From Microlunatus soli (GTDB lineage: Bacteria > Actinomycetota > Actinomycetes > Propionibacteriales > Propionibacteriaceae), in NCBI RefSeq assembly GCF_900105385.1, contig NZ_LT629772.1:5890001-5954000 (forward strand): a stretch of 64,000 bases of DNA, given 5' to 3'. Shown piece by piece: positions 21,718 through 30,554 of this stretch. Below the pieces are notes generated by a model. The model saw only the letters and a list, made by a program, of their open reading frames with translations, ran no database searches and was not told the DNA's origin. Within the stretch, counting starts at the first letter, position 1. Each line of letters starts with the position of its first letter. The translations under genes and the position numbers were made by a program.

Positions 21718-23012
21718 CAGCCCGCGGCGGGATCGTCGCCCGGCGCGGCCGCGATCCGATGCTGCCCGGTCGCCCGCCAGGCCGCAGCGGCCAGCGCGAT
21801 GGTGAAGATCAACAGGCCGAGGTTGCGCAGCAGCAGCAGGATGGTCGAGGCGACGAACTGGGCGCCGTGCCGGTCGCCGTAGAGTCCGAAATAGGTCAGT
21901 GGGTAGACCAGATGGGTGAGCAGCGCCAACACCAGGGCCTGGACGGCGAATCGACTGATCACCGTCAGGCGTCCGTGCTGATCACGCACCCGACCGATCA
22001 GCAACGCCGCCATCGGGCCACCGATCCAGACCAGGTACTGCGGGCTGAGGGTCTTGTTGGTGATGATCATGATGGCGATGGTGGAGAGCACGATCAGACC
22101 GGTGACGGTGATCGACGGCTCGGGGTGGCGAAAGCCGCGGATGTACAACAGGATCATGAAGATCAGCCCCAGTACGGTGGCGATGGTGCTGATCGTCAGC
22201 CACAGACCGACGCCCGGACCGAAGACCTCGAACGCCTGATAGCGCGAGGTGGTGACCGTCCACCGGTCGGTGTCCACCAGCCGAAGCACCATCAGCGGGG
22301 TGGCCCAGATGGACTCGATCTGCAGCCCACGGTCGGACTGCCACCCCAGGGGTGAGACCAACCGTTGGATGCCTCCGGTGATCAGGCTGATCAGAGCCAG
22401 GCCGAATCCGGCCGCGACGAACCCGATCAACGTGGCACGGCGACCCTGCCGTGGGGCGGCGAACGGGGCGATCAGCAGTGCCGGCCAGAGCTTGATCGCC
22501 GCACCGACCCCGGTCAGCACGCCGGTCAGCCACGGCCGGCGACGGCCCAACAGGACCGAGACGCCCGCGAGCACGGCGGGCACCAGATCGAACCGGAGGT
22601 AGCAGAGCGGGCCGATCAGGAAGATGAACGCCAGCCAGAAGGTGACCGCGGCATCGCGCCGCCGTCCGGCAGCCCGCCAGAGCAGGAACGTGAAGAACGC
22701 GTCCAGCAGCAGCATCAGCCCGATGAAGGCGATCTGGTAGCCGCCCTGCCGACCGATCCCGAGTGCGTACGGGATGGACAGCATCCAGACCACCGGCGTC
22801 GGATATTCGTTCAGCGTCTGGGACAGTCCGGCATTGCTGAGCGCGTCGATCTTGCCGTAGTAGTAGTTGACGTCACCGGTCGCGACATGCTCGATCGTGG
22901 CCGCGAGCAGCACCATGATCGCCCGACTCACCAGCCACGGCAGGACCACCTCGAGTCCAGCACGGATCCGGCTCTGCCCGGTGCCGGGTGCAGAAGCTGA
23001 CAGGTTGGACAC
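21717..23012 (-). CDS. GT87-type polytopic membrane glycosyltransferase (DUF2029-like)
   Basis: 431 residues from GTG 23012, chosen for the GGAGAGA box 6 nt upstream; the open frame extends further but without a site. About 10-12 transmembrane segments are visible. The first extracytoplasmic loop carries DVNYYYGKIDAL, and later GLQIESIWATPL and NKTLSPQYLVWIGGPM match polyprenyl-phosphate-mannose-dependent alpha-mannosyltransferases (GT87/PimE-like). A role in cell-envelope mannosylation is inferred. It is followed without a gap by the BadF-type kinase. Confidence 0.75.
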   Translation of the reverse strand: MSNLSASAPGTGQSRIRAGLEVVLPWLVSRAIMVLLAATIEHVATGDVNYYYGKIDALSNAGLSQTLNEYPTPVVWMLSIPYALGIGRQGGYQIAFIGLMLLLDAFFTFLLWRAAGRRRDAAVTFWLAFIFLIGPLCYLRFDLVPAVLAGVSVLLGRRRPWLTGVLTGVGAAIKLWPALLIAPFAAPRQGRRATLIGFVAAGFGLALISLITGGIQRLVSPLGWQSDRGLQIESIWATPLMVLRLVDTDRWTVTTSRYQAFEVFGPGVGLWLTISTIATVLGLIFMILLYIRGFRHPEPSITVTGLIVLSTIAIMIITNKTLSPQYLVWIGGPMAALLIGRVRDQHGRLTVISRFAVQALVLALLTHLVYPLTYFGLYGDRHGAQFVASTILLLLRNLGLLIFTIALAAAAWRATGQHRIAAAPGDDPAAG

Positions 23013-23135
23013 GAACTCTCTCCGGTGGGCGGCAAGGCACGGTGAACCTACCATCCGACGTCCGAGTCGCACCGCAGATCCTGATTGCCGGGGCCATGAT
23101 GTCGGTCCGTCCCGTCCCGAGTCAGCGGAACGGGG

Positions 23136-24035
23136 TCAGTGCGGCGACGACGTCGCCGGGTAGAGCTCGCGATGGTCGGCCAGGACCGCGTCGATCACGG
23201 CCTGGGTAGCCGCCGGCACGGTGGCACGCCGGGTGACCAGTACGAACTCGGTGTCGCCGAGTCGCGGCAGGTCGCGACGGCCGACCTCGACCAGGCCTTC
23301 GGGGATCAATGAACGAGAGAACGGCAGCACCCCGAGTCCGGCGAGGGCAGCGGCGCGCAAGCCGCTCAGGCTGCCCGACGTGCACGCCAGGTGGTAGCTC
23401 CGTGAGCTGTGTTCCAGGGCCTGCATCGCTCGCTCGCGGGTCACGCTCGGCGGCGGATAGGTGATCAACGGGACGGCCCGGCCGCGTTCCAGGCGCAGGT
23501 TGGGAGCTCCGACCCAGACCAGGCGATCGTCGAAGACCAACCGGGCCCGACCCACGTCGGCGGAACGCTTGGCCAGCACCAGATCCAGTTCGCGGGCTCG
23601 GAGCTGACGGTGCAGATGCACACTCAGGCCGACCGTCAGCTCGAGGTCGATCGCCGGATGGCTCAGCCGGAACCGGCGGAGCAGATCGGGGAGTCGGGAC
23701 AGCGCGAAGTCCTCCGAGACGCCGAACCGGACCCGACCTCGCGGCACGGCAGCACCGATCGATCGGAACGCATCCTCGTTCAGCTCCAACATCGACCGAG
23801 CGATCGCGATCAGCGCCTCACCTTCGGCGGTCAGTGCCACCCGATGGGTGTCGCGGGACAGCAGGGCGACCTCCATCGTGCGCTCGAGCCGGCGGACGTG
23901 TTGGCTGACTGCCGACTGGCTGAGCCCGAGCCGCCGCGCTGCGGCGGAGAAGCTCAGGTGATCGGCGACGGTCAGGAAGGTCCGCAGTTGGGACAGATCG
24001 AGACTCGGCGATTGGTTATCACGCTTCGTGGCCAC
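23136..24035 (-). CDS. LysR-family transcriptional regulator
   Basis: 299 residues from GTG 24035. The winged HTH covers residues about 14-70 (LRTFLTVADHLSFSAAARRLGLSQ, SAVSQHVRRLE); the effector domain follows, with GRVRFGVSEDF opening the first subdomain. The start is supported by a TACAGT -10 exactly 7 nt upstream, implying a leaderless mRNA. It is divergent from the SBF transporter gene, whose start is 54 bp away, so it most likely regulates that gene. Confidence 0.93.
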   Translation of the reverse strand: MATKRDNQSPSLDLSQLRTFLTVADHLSFSAAARRLGLSQSAVSQHVRRLERTMEVALLSRDTHRVALTAEGEALIAIARSMLELNEDAFRSIGAAVPRGRVRFGVSEDFALSRLPDLLRRFRLSHPAIDLELTVGLSVHLHRQLRARELDLVLAKRSADVGRARLVFDDRLVWVGAPNLRLERGRAVPLITYPPPSVTRERAMQALEHSSRSYHLACTSGSLSGLRAAALAGLGVLPFSRSLIPEGLVEVGRRDLPRLGDTEFVLVTRRATVPAATQAVIDAVLADHRELYPATSSPH

Positions 24036-24042
24036 AGTCAGA

Positions 24043-24048
24043 ACTGTA
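24043..24048 (-). promoter_or_regulatory. -10 element TACAGT of the LysR gene
   Basis: TACAGT on the minus strand, 7 nt before GTG 24035; leaderless arrangement. Confidence 0.5.
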
Positions 24049-24077
24049 TGCCCGTTTTGCGGACGCCGTCCGTACGA

Positions 24078-24083
24078 GACAAT
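24078..24083 (+). promoter_or_regulatory. -10 element GACAAT of the SBF transporter gene
   Basis: GACAAT lies 6 nt before GTG 24090, giving a leaderless transcript divergent from LysR. TTTTGC sits 17 bp upstream as a weak -35. Confidence 0.4.
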
Positions 24084-24089
24084 GACTGC

Positions 24090-25088
24090 GTGGCTCTCAG
24101 ACTCCGACTGCCGGGATGGCTCGACCTGTTCATCGTGTCGCTGCTCGCTGCGATCCTGCTGGCCACGGTGCTGCCGGTGCGGGGGACAGCGGCGACCGTC
24201 TTCGATCATCTGACGACGGCTGCGGTCTGCATCCTGTTCTTCCTGCACGGCGCCAAGCTGTCACCGACGAACGCCCTGCACAGCTTCACGCGTTGGCGTT
24301 TCCAGCTGCTGGTGCTCGGTTTCACGTTCGTCGCGTTCCCACTTCTGGGGCTGGCGATGCTTCCGTTGAAGGGCAGTCTGCTGACCCCGACCCTGTTCGC
24401 CGGCGTGATCTTCCTGTGCATCCTGCCGTCGACGGTGCAGTCCTCCATCGCGTTCACCTCGATCGCCCGCGGCAATGTGGGTCTGGCGGTGAGCTCGGCC
24501 TCGGTCTCCAATGTGCTCGGAGTGGTGATCACGCCGTTGCTGGCGGCGCTGCTGCTCGGGTCGGAGGCGAAGATCACCGCCGGATCGGTGGTCGGCATCC
24601 TGCTGCAGTTGCTGTTGCCGTTCGTGATCGGGCAGTTGTTGCACCGTCGCGTCGGGCCCTGGCTGGCCGCGCACAAACCGGTGATCAACATCGTCGACCG
24701 CGGATCGATCCTGCTGGTGGTCTACACCGCCTTCAGTGCGGGCGTGGTCGAAGGGCTCTGGCGGATCGTCGCACCGCCGACGTTGGCGGCGATCATCGGT
24801 CTGTCGATCGTGCTGCTGGCCGTCGTGATCGGGTTGACCTTCGCCATCGGACGGCTGACCAGGATGTCGCGCGAGGACCGTGTGGTGCTGCTCTTCTGCG
24901 GGTCCAAGAAGAGTCTGGCCAGTGGTCTGCCGATGGCGACCCTGTTGTTCCCGTCCAGCACCGTCGGCATGATCGTGCTGCCGGTGATGATCTTCCACTT
25001 GATCCAGTTGATCGTCTGCGCGGTGTTGGCGCGGGTCTGGGCACGACGCGCGGAGGTCCAGGTTCTGGAGCCGTCCTACTCGGGCTGA
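24090..25088 (+). CDS. Bile acid:sodium symporter (SBF/BASS) family transporter
   Basis: 332 residues, about 9-10 transmembrane helices. Recognisable blocks are LFFLHGAKLSP (helix 2), FLCILPSTVQSSIAFTSIARG and NVGLAVSSASVSNVLGVVITP, the crossed-helix motifs of the BASS fold, and FCGSKKSLASGLPMATLLFP near the end. Members move organic anions with sodium; the substrate here is unknown. GTG 24090 is the first codon after a -10-like GACAAT and gives a natural N-terminus (VALRLRLPGWLDLFIVSLL). The divergent LysR gene probably controls it. Confidence 0.88.
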   Translation: MALRLRLPGWLDLFIVSLLAAILLATVLPVRGTAATVFDHLTTAAVCILFFLHGAKLSPTNALHSFTRWRFQLLVLGFTFVAFPLLGLAMLPLKGSLLTPTLFAGVIFLCILPSTVQSSIAFTSIARGNVGLAVSSASVSNVLGVVITPLLAALLLGSEAKITAGSVVGILLQLLLPFVIGQLLHRRVGPWLAAHKPVINIVDRGSILLVVYTAFSAGVVEGLWRIVAPPTLAAIIGLSIVLLAVVIGLTFAIGRLTRMSREDRVVLLFCGSKKSLASGLPMATLLFPSSTVGMIVLPVMIFHLIQLIVCAVLARVWARRAEVQVLEPSYSG

Positions 25089-25209
25089 GCGCGTTCCCCG
25101 AAATAGGGACTTTCGACCTTCATCGAAGCACGAACCCGCGTGACCGCGCGGCCTCCTAGCTTCTCGATCACGCGGCCCACAGGGGGCCGCAGTCGGGAAG
25201 GGGAAAGAG

Positions 25210-25605
25210 ATGTTTCGCAGGATTGCTGTACTCATCGGAGCGGTGTTCGCGGTGCTGGCGATCTCGATGACGCCTGCTCAAGCGGCGGACGGCGGTGCCA
25301 AGACGACGAACGGGGCCGGGTCGGTCTGGTTCGAGTCCTACGGGGAACACGTGACCGTCAACGACTGGCGGGCCGACGGCCACGGGGTCAAGGCCTGGAT
25401 CTATGAGCTGCGGCGTGGTCCGGGTGGCCAGGACAAGTACTTCCTGGTGGATTCGGTCTACAACGGCAAGGGCTATCACGCAGGTCCCAAGACCGCCAAC
25501 CTCAGCATCACCGACGGACACTCGGTGAAACTGCGGGTCTGCCTGGTGGACGGCTCGAGCGACAAGAGCCCGAGCAAGTGCGGTACGTCGTACACCACCG
25601 CGTGA
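25210..25605 (+). CDS. Small secreted protein, unknown function
   Basis: 131 residues with a clear Sec signal peptide (MFRRIAVLIGAVFAVLAISM, cleavage after AQA about residue 25). The mature part is about 106 residues with many short beta-type segments (SVWFESYGEHVTVNDW, VKAWIYELRRG, VKLRVCLVDGSS) and two cysteines (VCLV and KCGTS) that could form a disulfide. Similar short secreted actinobacterial proteins exist but I cannot name a function. AAGGGGAAAGAG precedes the ATG. It ends upstream of a strong hairpin facing the MFS gene. Confidence 0.7.
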   Translation: MFRRIAVLIGAVFAVLAISMTPAQAADGGAKTTNGAGSVWFESYGEHVTVNDWRADGHGVKAWIYELRRGPGGQDKYFLVDSVYNGKGYHAGPKTANLSITDGHSVKLRVCLVDGSSDKSPSKCGTSYTTA

Positions 25606-25657
25606 GCGCCGACAGCTCACCGTCAGGGCGCTCGACCTCATAACGAACGCGCCGTCG

Positions 25658-25700
25658 GGGCCGTGATCATGGCTGCTCGCAGCGGCCCTGATCACGGCCC
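25658..25700. terminator. Hairpin between convergent genes, TGATCA-containing arms
   Basis: Perfect 12-bp arms GGGCCGTGATCA (25658-25669) and TGATCACGGCCC (25689-25700), with an inner GCTGC/GCAGC pair in the loop. It lies between the secreted-protein gene and the end of the MFS gene, so it probably ends both transcripts. There is no U-tract. Confidence 0.7.
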
Positions 25701-25759
25701 TCGCGGTTGCGACCGACCTCGTGCTGTGTTGCTGAAACAGGTCGACGAAATTCGGCACA

Positions 25760-27199
25760 CTAGCGCAGCGACCGATCGGCGCGGGGCCGCAGGAAGGCGG
25801 CCATCAGGATCGCGGCAACCACCAGGATGGCGCCGTCGGCCGCGATTCCCGACTGCAGCCCGCCGAGCATGGCCTGGGTCGGGGTCGCGCCGTCAGCACG
25901 CAGCCCGGCGGACCGAGCGGCCGAGATCGCCGACATGATCGGGATCCCGAGCGTCAGTCCGACCTGCTGAGCGGTGGTCAGCAGACCGGTCGCCAACCCC
26001 TGCTCACGGTTCGGCAGTCCGGAGGTGGCCGCAACACCGTAGGAGACGACGGAGAACATGTGGCCGAAGAAGGCGGCCGTGCAGAAGATCAACACCAGCA
26101 CCACCCCGTTGCCGCGGCCGATCATGATCATCACAGCCGTCGCCAGGCCCTGGAACAGAAGTCCGACCGTCAGGATGCGGTGTGCGGCGAACCTGTTGAT
26201 CATCCGTGATGCGAGCACGCCGGCTCCGGCAGCACCGAGTCCGGTGACGCCGAAGATCAGTCCGGAGCGGAACGGGGACAGACCGTCCACCTCCTGCAGG
26301 AACAAGGTCAGCAGGAAGGTCAGCGAGCTGGCCATCGAAAACGTCGCCATCCCGCCGAGGTTGCCCCAGGCGACCGTACGGCGCCGCAGGATCGCCAGCG
26401 ACACCAGCGGTTCGGCGGCACGGTTCTCCACGATCGCGAACGCGACGAAGCCCACCACAGCGGCGACCAGGCCGATCAACACGTCCGGTCGGGCCCAACC
26501 GTGCTCCGAACCGGTGGAGACGGCGTAGATCAATGCCAACAGCCCGCCGGTGACGGTCACCGCGCCGGGAATGTCGAGCCGCGGGGCCCGCGCCGGCCGG
26601 CTCTCGGTCAACAGCAGCGGCGCGGCGATCAGGACCGGGATGGCCATGATCACGTTCAGTGCCATCGTCGACCGCCAGCCGAGTGTGGAGGTGAGCGTGC
26701 CGCCGAGCAACATGCCGAGGGTGAAGCCGAGGGACAAGATCATTCCGGAGATGCCGAGTGCGCGGTTGCGAGCCGGTCCTTCGGCGAAGTTCGTGGTCAG
26801 CAGGGCCATCGCGGTCGGGATGGTGATCGCCGCACCGAGTCCCTGGAGCGCACGAGCTGTCAGGAACATTGCCGGTCCGACCGCCAGCGTTGCCAGCAGC
26901 GATGCCGCGGCGAAGATCACCAGCCCGATCAGGAACATCCGACGCCGGCCGACGAGGTCGCCGAGTCGGCCGGCAAGCAGCAGGAAGCCACCGGACGGCA
27001 GCGCGAAGGCCGTCACCGCCCACTGCAGATTCGCTGCGGACAGCCCGAGGTCGGCACCGAGACTGGGCAACGCGACGTTGAGGATGCTGAAGTCGATCGA
27101 GATCGCGAACTGGGCTGCACAGAGCAGGATCAGGATCAGCCGGGCACGAACGGACGGACGGGTCGCGGGCGCGGTCGGAGAGGGCAGAACATCGGTCAT
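25760..27199 (-). CDS. MFS drug-resistance transporter, DHA2 family (EmrB/QacA type)
   Basis: About 479 residues and about 14 transmembrane helices. Typical DHA2 features are the first helix motif FAISIDFSILNVALPSLG, motif A as GRLGDLVGRRRMFLIG, and motif C in ISGMILSLGFTLGMLLGG. Expected to export a small molecule by proton antiport. ATG 27199 is preferred over GTG 27205 because CACGAT lies 7 nt before it. The gene is divergent from the XRE/MmyB regulator 58 bp away, a common transporter/regulator pairing. Confidence 0.9.
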   Translation of the reverse strand: MTDVLPSPTAPATRPSVRARLILILLCAAQFAISIDFSILNVALPSLGADLGLSAANLQWAVTAFALPSGGFLLLAGRLGDLVGRRRMFLIGLVIFAAASLLATLAVGPAMFLTARALQGLGAAITIPTAMALLTTNFAEGPARNRALGISGMILSLGFTLGMLLGGTLTSTLGWRSTMALNVIMAIPVLIAAPLLLTESRPARAPRLDIPGAVTVTGGLLALIYAVSTGSEHGWARPDVLIGLVAAVVGFVAFAIVENRAAEPLVSLAILRRRTVAWGNLGGMATFSMASSLTFLLTLFLQEVDGLSPFRSGLIFGVTGLGAAGAGVLASRMINRFAAHRILTVGLLFQGLATAVMIMIGRGNGVVLVLIFCTAAFFGHMFSVVSYGVAATSGLPNREQGLATGLLTTAQQVGLTLGIPIMSAISAARSAGLRADGATPTQAMLGGLQSGIAADGAILVVAAILMAAFLRPRADRSLR

Positions 27200-27206
27200 G
27201 TCCACG

Positions 27207-27212
27207 ATCGTG
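27207..27212 (-). promoter_or_regulatory. -10-like CACGAT of the MFS gene
   Basis: CACGAT on the minus strand, 7 nt before ATG 27199. It is weaker than the other examples. Confidence 0.3.
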
Positions 27213-27245
27213 CGGCGCGCGAGCGAGTCTCGGGGAGTGCCTGCT

Positions 27246-27251
27246 TATGCT
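27246..27251 (+). promoter_or_regulatory. -10 element TATGCT of the XRE/MmyB gene
   Basis: TATGCT lies 6 nt before GTG 27258, so the mRNA should be leaderless. Confidence 0.5.
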
Positions 27252-27257
27252 GGTGCT

Positions 27258-28106
27258 GTGACCACCACCGCACGGAGCGAGTTGAGCGATTTCCTCAGGG
27301 CCCGCCGGTCGCAGGTCTCACCGGCCGACGTCGGGCTGCCGGTCGGGGCCAGGCGCCGGCTCCAGGGGCTGCGTCGCGAGGAGGTCGCCGTGCTGGCCGG
27401 CGTCGGTTCGTCCTGGTATCAGTGGCTGGAGCAGGGGCGCGACATCACGGTCTCCGGGCAGGTGTTGGACGCTGTCGCGCGCGTGCTCCGGCTCAGCGAC
27501 GAGGAACGCCGTCACCTCTACGTGCTCGCCGGTCTGAATCCGCCGCTGCCGCAGGCACCGTCGGACTGCACGGTCGGTGCCGACATCGTCCGGCTGCTTG
27601 CCGGTTGGCTGCCGCATCCCGCGCACGTGGTGGATCGTTACTGGAACTTCGTCGAGGCCAACGACGCGGCCCGGGTGATCTTCGGTTGGCGCAAGGAGTT
27701 CGCCGGCAACTGCTTGATCGACTTCTTCGGCTCCGGGCTCTATCGCGGCGGCATCGTGGCGTGGGACGAGATGGCGCCGATCGTCGTCGCCAACTACCGC
27801 TACGAGATGACCCGGCACGGCAATGACGACGGCTATCGCGCCGTGATCGATCAGGCCGTGGCCACCAGTGGTGAATTCGCTGACCTGTGGGGTCGACATG
27901 AGGTGTTGCCGGCGGCGCCGACGATCAAGACCTTCAACCATCCCGAGGTGGGCGAGTTGGTGATGGAAGGGCGGATGCTGCATCTGCCCGAACGCTCCGA
28001 TCTGACCTTGGTGCTGCACATGCCTCAGCCCGGAACGGCGACCGCCGAACGGATCGCCGAGTTGATCAGCACCGAACGTCGGCTGCGACTGGCGACGAGC
28101 GCCTGA
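27258..28106 (+). CDS. XRE-type regulator with MmyB-like ligand-binding domain
   Basis: 282 residues. The N-terminal helix-turn-helix includes RRLQGLRREEVAVLAGVGSS followed by WYQWLEQGRDITVS, the signature of the MmyB-like group. Residues about 100-275 form the PAS-like MmyB ligand-binding domain (HVVDRYWNFVEANDAARVIF, HPEVGELVMEGRMLHLP). GTG 27258 follows the TATGCT -10 by 6 nt. The divergent MFS exporter is the likely target gene. Confidence 0.9.
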   Translation: MTTTARSELSDFLRARRSQVSPADVGLPVGARRRLQGLRREEVAVLAGVGSSWYQWLEQGRDITVSGQVLDAVARVLRLSDEERRHLYVLAGLNPPLPQAPSDCTVGADIVRLLAGWLPHPAHVVDRYWNFVEANDAARVIFGWRKEFAGNCLIDFFGSGLYRGGIVAWDEMAPIVVANYRYEMTRHGNDDGYRAVIDQAVATSGEFADLWGRHEVLPAAPTIKTFNHPEVGELVMEGRMLHLPERSDLTLVLHMPQPGTATAERIAELISTERRLRLATSA

Positions 28107-28111
28107 AGCAC

Positions 28112-28143
28112 CCGATCATGCTGAACCGGCTGATCATGATCGG
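28112..28143. terminator. Hairpin between convergent XRE and AraC genes
   Basis: Arms CCGATCATG (28112-28120) and CATGATCGG (28135-28143) match perfectly around a 14-nt loop. It is placed just past the XRE stop and before the AraC stop, so it can serve both strands. It contains TGATCA. Confidence 0.6.
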
Positions 28144-28152
28144 CCGGGTTGA

Positions 28153-29028
28153 TCAGGATCTTCCGTGCCGCCGTCGATAACCGCCGGGGGAGACGTCGCA
28201 GTGCCGGGTGAACTGCTCGTAGAAGCTGCTCTGTGAACTGAACCCTGCCTCCCGGGCGATGTCCAGCATGGTCTTGTCGGTGGTGATCAACAGCCGCTGT
28301 GCCTCGGCCACCCGGCAGCGAGCAAGATAGCGTCCCGGCGTGGTGCCCAGGCTGCGGCTGAAGATCGTTGCCGCGTAGGTCCGGTTCAGGTGAGCGGCAG
28401 CGGCGACATCGTCGATGCTGACCTGATCACGGAAGTGCTCGACAATGTACTGCGCCATCGCGGTGACGCCGGCGATCACGTTGCCGTGCGGGCGTCCGTC
28501 GGAGCTCGTGGCCTCCGGTGCCGTCGCCGTCGCCCGATGGCGACATGCTCGACGCAGCAGCGCCTGGGCCTCGAGCGGCGCAGGCATCGCCGTCCCGTCG
28601 TCCCGGTCATCGGCGAGCTCATCGGCCCACGCGGCGAACAGTCGCTCGGGGTCGTACGGCAGACAGTCGACGGGCGCGATCAGTGCCGACATCTGGAGCA
28701 GTCGGCCGATCTCGTACTCCGGCAGACCCCAGCGCAGCACCGCGGTCAGCGGGATGTGCAGCCAGCAGCCGCGGGTCGGATCGGGAACCTCGTCCCGGGC
28801 GGCGAGCAGCCGGTGCGGGGTGGCGGCCCAGAAGACGGCGATCTGACCGGCTCGGACGGTCAACCGGGACCCGCCGAAGATGTAGTCCAACTGCCCGCAA
28901 AGGACGACGTTCACCTCGACGTCGTCATGCCGGTGCGGCAGCCGCATCGTCGGCGGCGCCCCCTGGTGCACCCAGAAGCCCGCCGGCAGCACGTCGACGG
29001 CGTCGGCCTGCAGGACAGCGCTGGTCAT
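28153..29028 (-). CDS. AraC-family transcriptional regulator (MelR-like context)
   Basis: 291 residues from ATG 29028. The N-terminal cupin begins LPAGFWVHQGAPPTMRLPHRH, with histidines typical of sugar-sensing AraC proteins. The C-terminal double HTH spans about residues 190-290 (VSIDDVAAAAHLNRTYAATI, LDIAREAGFSSQSSFYEQF). TATCGT lies 7 nt upstream of ATG 29028, which favours this start over GTG 29034. It is divergent from a GH4 alpha-galactosidase gene, the same arrangement as melR/melA, so it probably activates that gene with an alpha-galactoside. Confidence 0.9.
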   Translation of the reverse strand: MTSAVLQADAVDVLPAGFWVHQGAPPTMRLPHRHDDVEVNVVLCGQLDYIFGGSRLTVRAGQIAVFWAATPHRLLAARDEVPDPTRGCWLHIPLTAVLRWGLPEYEIGRLLQMSALIAPVDCLPYDPERLFAAWADELADDRDDGTAMPAPLEAQALLRRACRHRATATAPEATSSDGRPHGNVIAGVTAMAQYIVEHFRDQVSIDDVAAAAHLNRTYAATIFSRSLGTTPGRYLARCRVAEAQRLLITTDKTMLDIAREAGFSSQSSFYEQFTRHCDVSPGGYRRRHGRS

Positions 29029-29035
29029 GGCCACG

Positions 29036-29041
29036 ACGATA
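29036..29041 (-). promoter_or_regulatory. -10 element TATCGT of the AraC gene
   Basis: TATCGT on the minus strand, 7 nt before ATG 29028; leaderless. Confidence 0.45.
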
Positions 29042-29121
29042 ACCGGCGTCGAGGCGTCGGGACCAGAAGATCCCGGAAAGCCGGAGGAGGCCTGGGGGAT
29101 GCGTATCCGTCTGCTTCTGCC

Positions 29122-29127
29122 TAGATT
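29122..29127 (+). promoter_or_regulatory. -10 element TAGATT of the GH4 gene
   Basis: TAGATT lies 6 nt before ATG 29134. A near-palindrome GGATGCGTATCC (29097-29108) sits at the -35 position and could be the AraC-type binding site. Confidence 0.5.
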
Positions 29128-29133
29128 CGTGCC

Positions 29134-30531
29134 ATGTCATCGACGATGAATCCGACTGCGATCCGCCCCAAGATCACCTTGATCGGTGCCGGCGGCTACG
29201 TCTTCCCGTTCCGGCTGGTCGGCGACCTGCTGAGTTTTCCGGCGCTGCGCGACGCCACCATCTGCCTGATGGACATCAACGCCGAACGGCTGAGCCGGGT
29301 CGCCGCGGCGACCCGAGAGTTGATCGAGCACCACGGGCTCGGCGCCCGGGTGGAGGAGACCACCGATCGCCGAGCAGCGCTGACCGAAGCCGACTTCGTG
29401 ATCATCACCTTCCAGGTCGGTGGCGTCGAGGCCTACCGACACGACGTGGAGATCCCGCGCCGCTACGGCGTCGACCAGACCGTCGGCGACACCATCGGGC
29501 CCGGCGGCGTCTTCCGTTTCCTGCGTTCGGTCACGTCCTACCGGCAGATCGTCGCCGACGCCCGCGAGCTGTGCCCGGACGCGCAGTTCATCAACTACGC
29601 CAATCCGATGGCGATGGCGACCGGCTACCTGAACGCTCTCGGTGCGTCGACGGTCGGGTTGTGTCACAGCGTCCAGGGCACCACCCGGATGTTGGCGCGC
29701 ACCCTCGGAGTCCCGTACGAGGAGGTCAACTACCGCTGCGCCGGGATCAACCATCAGGCCTGGGTGTTGGAGTTCCAGCAGGGCGGGACCGACCTGTATC
29801 CGCGGTTGCGGGAGGAGATGGCTCGCCGCCATGTCCGCGGCCGGGGTGCAGGCGAGCTGGCGGGTGATCATGGCGATCACAGCGACGAGGCGGAGGGGCA
29901 CAGCAACTACGAAGGTGGCAACGAACAGGTCCGTACCGACCTGATGAACACGTTCGGCTACTTCGAAACCGAGTCCAGTCACCACGCATCGGAGTACCTG
30001 CCCTACTTCCGGAAGAGCCCGGAGTTGATCAAGGAATACATCCCCGAGCGCTGGGACTACTACGAGATCTGCTCGGCGCACGACGAGCAGGGTGACATCG
30101 ATGATCAACTCGAGAGGCTGAAGAAGGAACTCGCTCCGTCGGTGGAGTATGGCGCCAGCATCGTCAATTCGATGGTCACTGGTGAGTTGAGCGTCATCCA
30201 CGGCAACGTCCCGAATGCCACCGGCGCGATCAGCAATCTGCCCGCCGACGCCTGCGTCGAGGTGCCGTGTCTGGTCGACCGCAGTGGGGTGCAGCCGACC
30301 ACGATGGGAGATCTTCCGCTGCAGCTGGCCGCGCTGAACCGGACCAACATCGGTTTGCAGACCCTGGCCGTCCAGGCGGCGCTGACCGGGAGCCGGGAGA
30401 ACGTCTACCACGCCGTGGCGTTGGATCCGTTGACCGCGGCGCTCTGCACCCTGGACGAGATCCGGTCGATGACCGACGAACTCTTCGCCGCCCACGCGGC
30501 GCTGTTGCCCGAGGAGCTGCGGCCGGCCTGA
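29134..30531 (+). CDS. Alpha-galactosidase/alpha-glucosidase, GH4 (MelA-like), NAD- and Mn-dependent
   Basis: 465 residues. GH4 enzymes cleave glycosides by a redox-elimination route using NAD+ and a divalent metal. The Rossmann start is ITLIGAGGYVFPF (residues 14-26). Metal and substrate residues are Asn157-Pro158 in NYANPMAMATG, Cys177-His178 in GLCHSVQGTT and His207 in CAGINHQAW. The CHS motif places it with the alpha-galactosidase/alpha-glucuronidase subgroup; MelA (melibiose) is the nearest well-known relative. No transporter is adjacent. Its stop codon lies inside a 10-bp-arm hairpin shared with the convergent PPOX gene. Confidence 0.92.
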   Translation: MSSTMNPTAIRPKITLIGAGGYVFPFRLVGDLLSFPALRDATICLMDINAERLSRVAAATRELIEHHGLGARVEETTDRRAALTEADFVIITFQVGGVEAYRHDVEIPRRYGVDQTVGDTIGPGGVFRFLRSVTSYRQIVADARELCPDAQFINYANPMAMATGYLNALGASTVGLCHSVQGTTRMLARTLGVPYEEVNYRCAGINHQAWVLEFQQGGTDLYPRLREEMARRHVRGRGAGELAGDHGDHSDEAEGHSNYEGGNEQVRTDLMNTFGYFETESSHHASEYLPYFRKSPELIKEYIPERWDYYEICSAHDEQGDIDDQLERLKKELAPSVEYGASIVNSMVTGELSVIHGNVPNATGAISNLPADACVEVPCLVDRSGVQPTTMGDLPLQLAALNRTNIGLQTLAVQAALTGSRENVYHAVALDPLTAALCTLDEIRSMTDELFAAHAALLPEELRPA

Positions 30532-30554
30532 TCTTGGGACCGCTGATCAGGCCG
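30524..30554. terminator. Hairpin overlapping both convergent stop codons (GH4/PPOX)
   Basis: Arms CGGCCTGATC (30524-30533) and GATCAGGCCG (30545-30554) are perfectly complementary with an 11-nt loop. They include the stop codons of both flanking genes. It is likely a bidirectional terminator. Confidence 0.65.
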
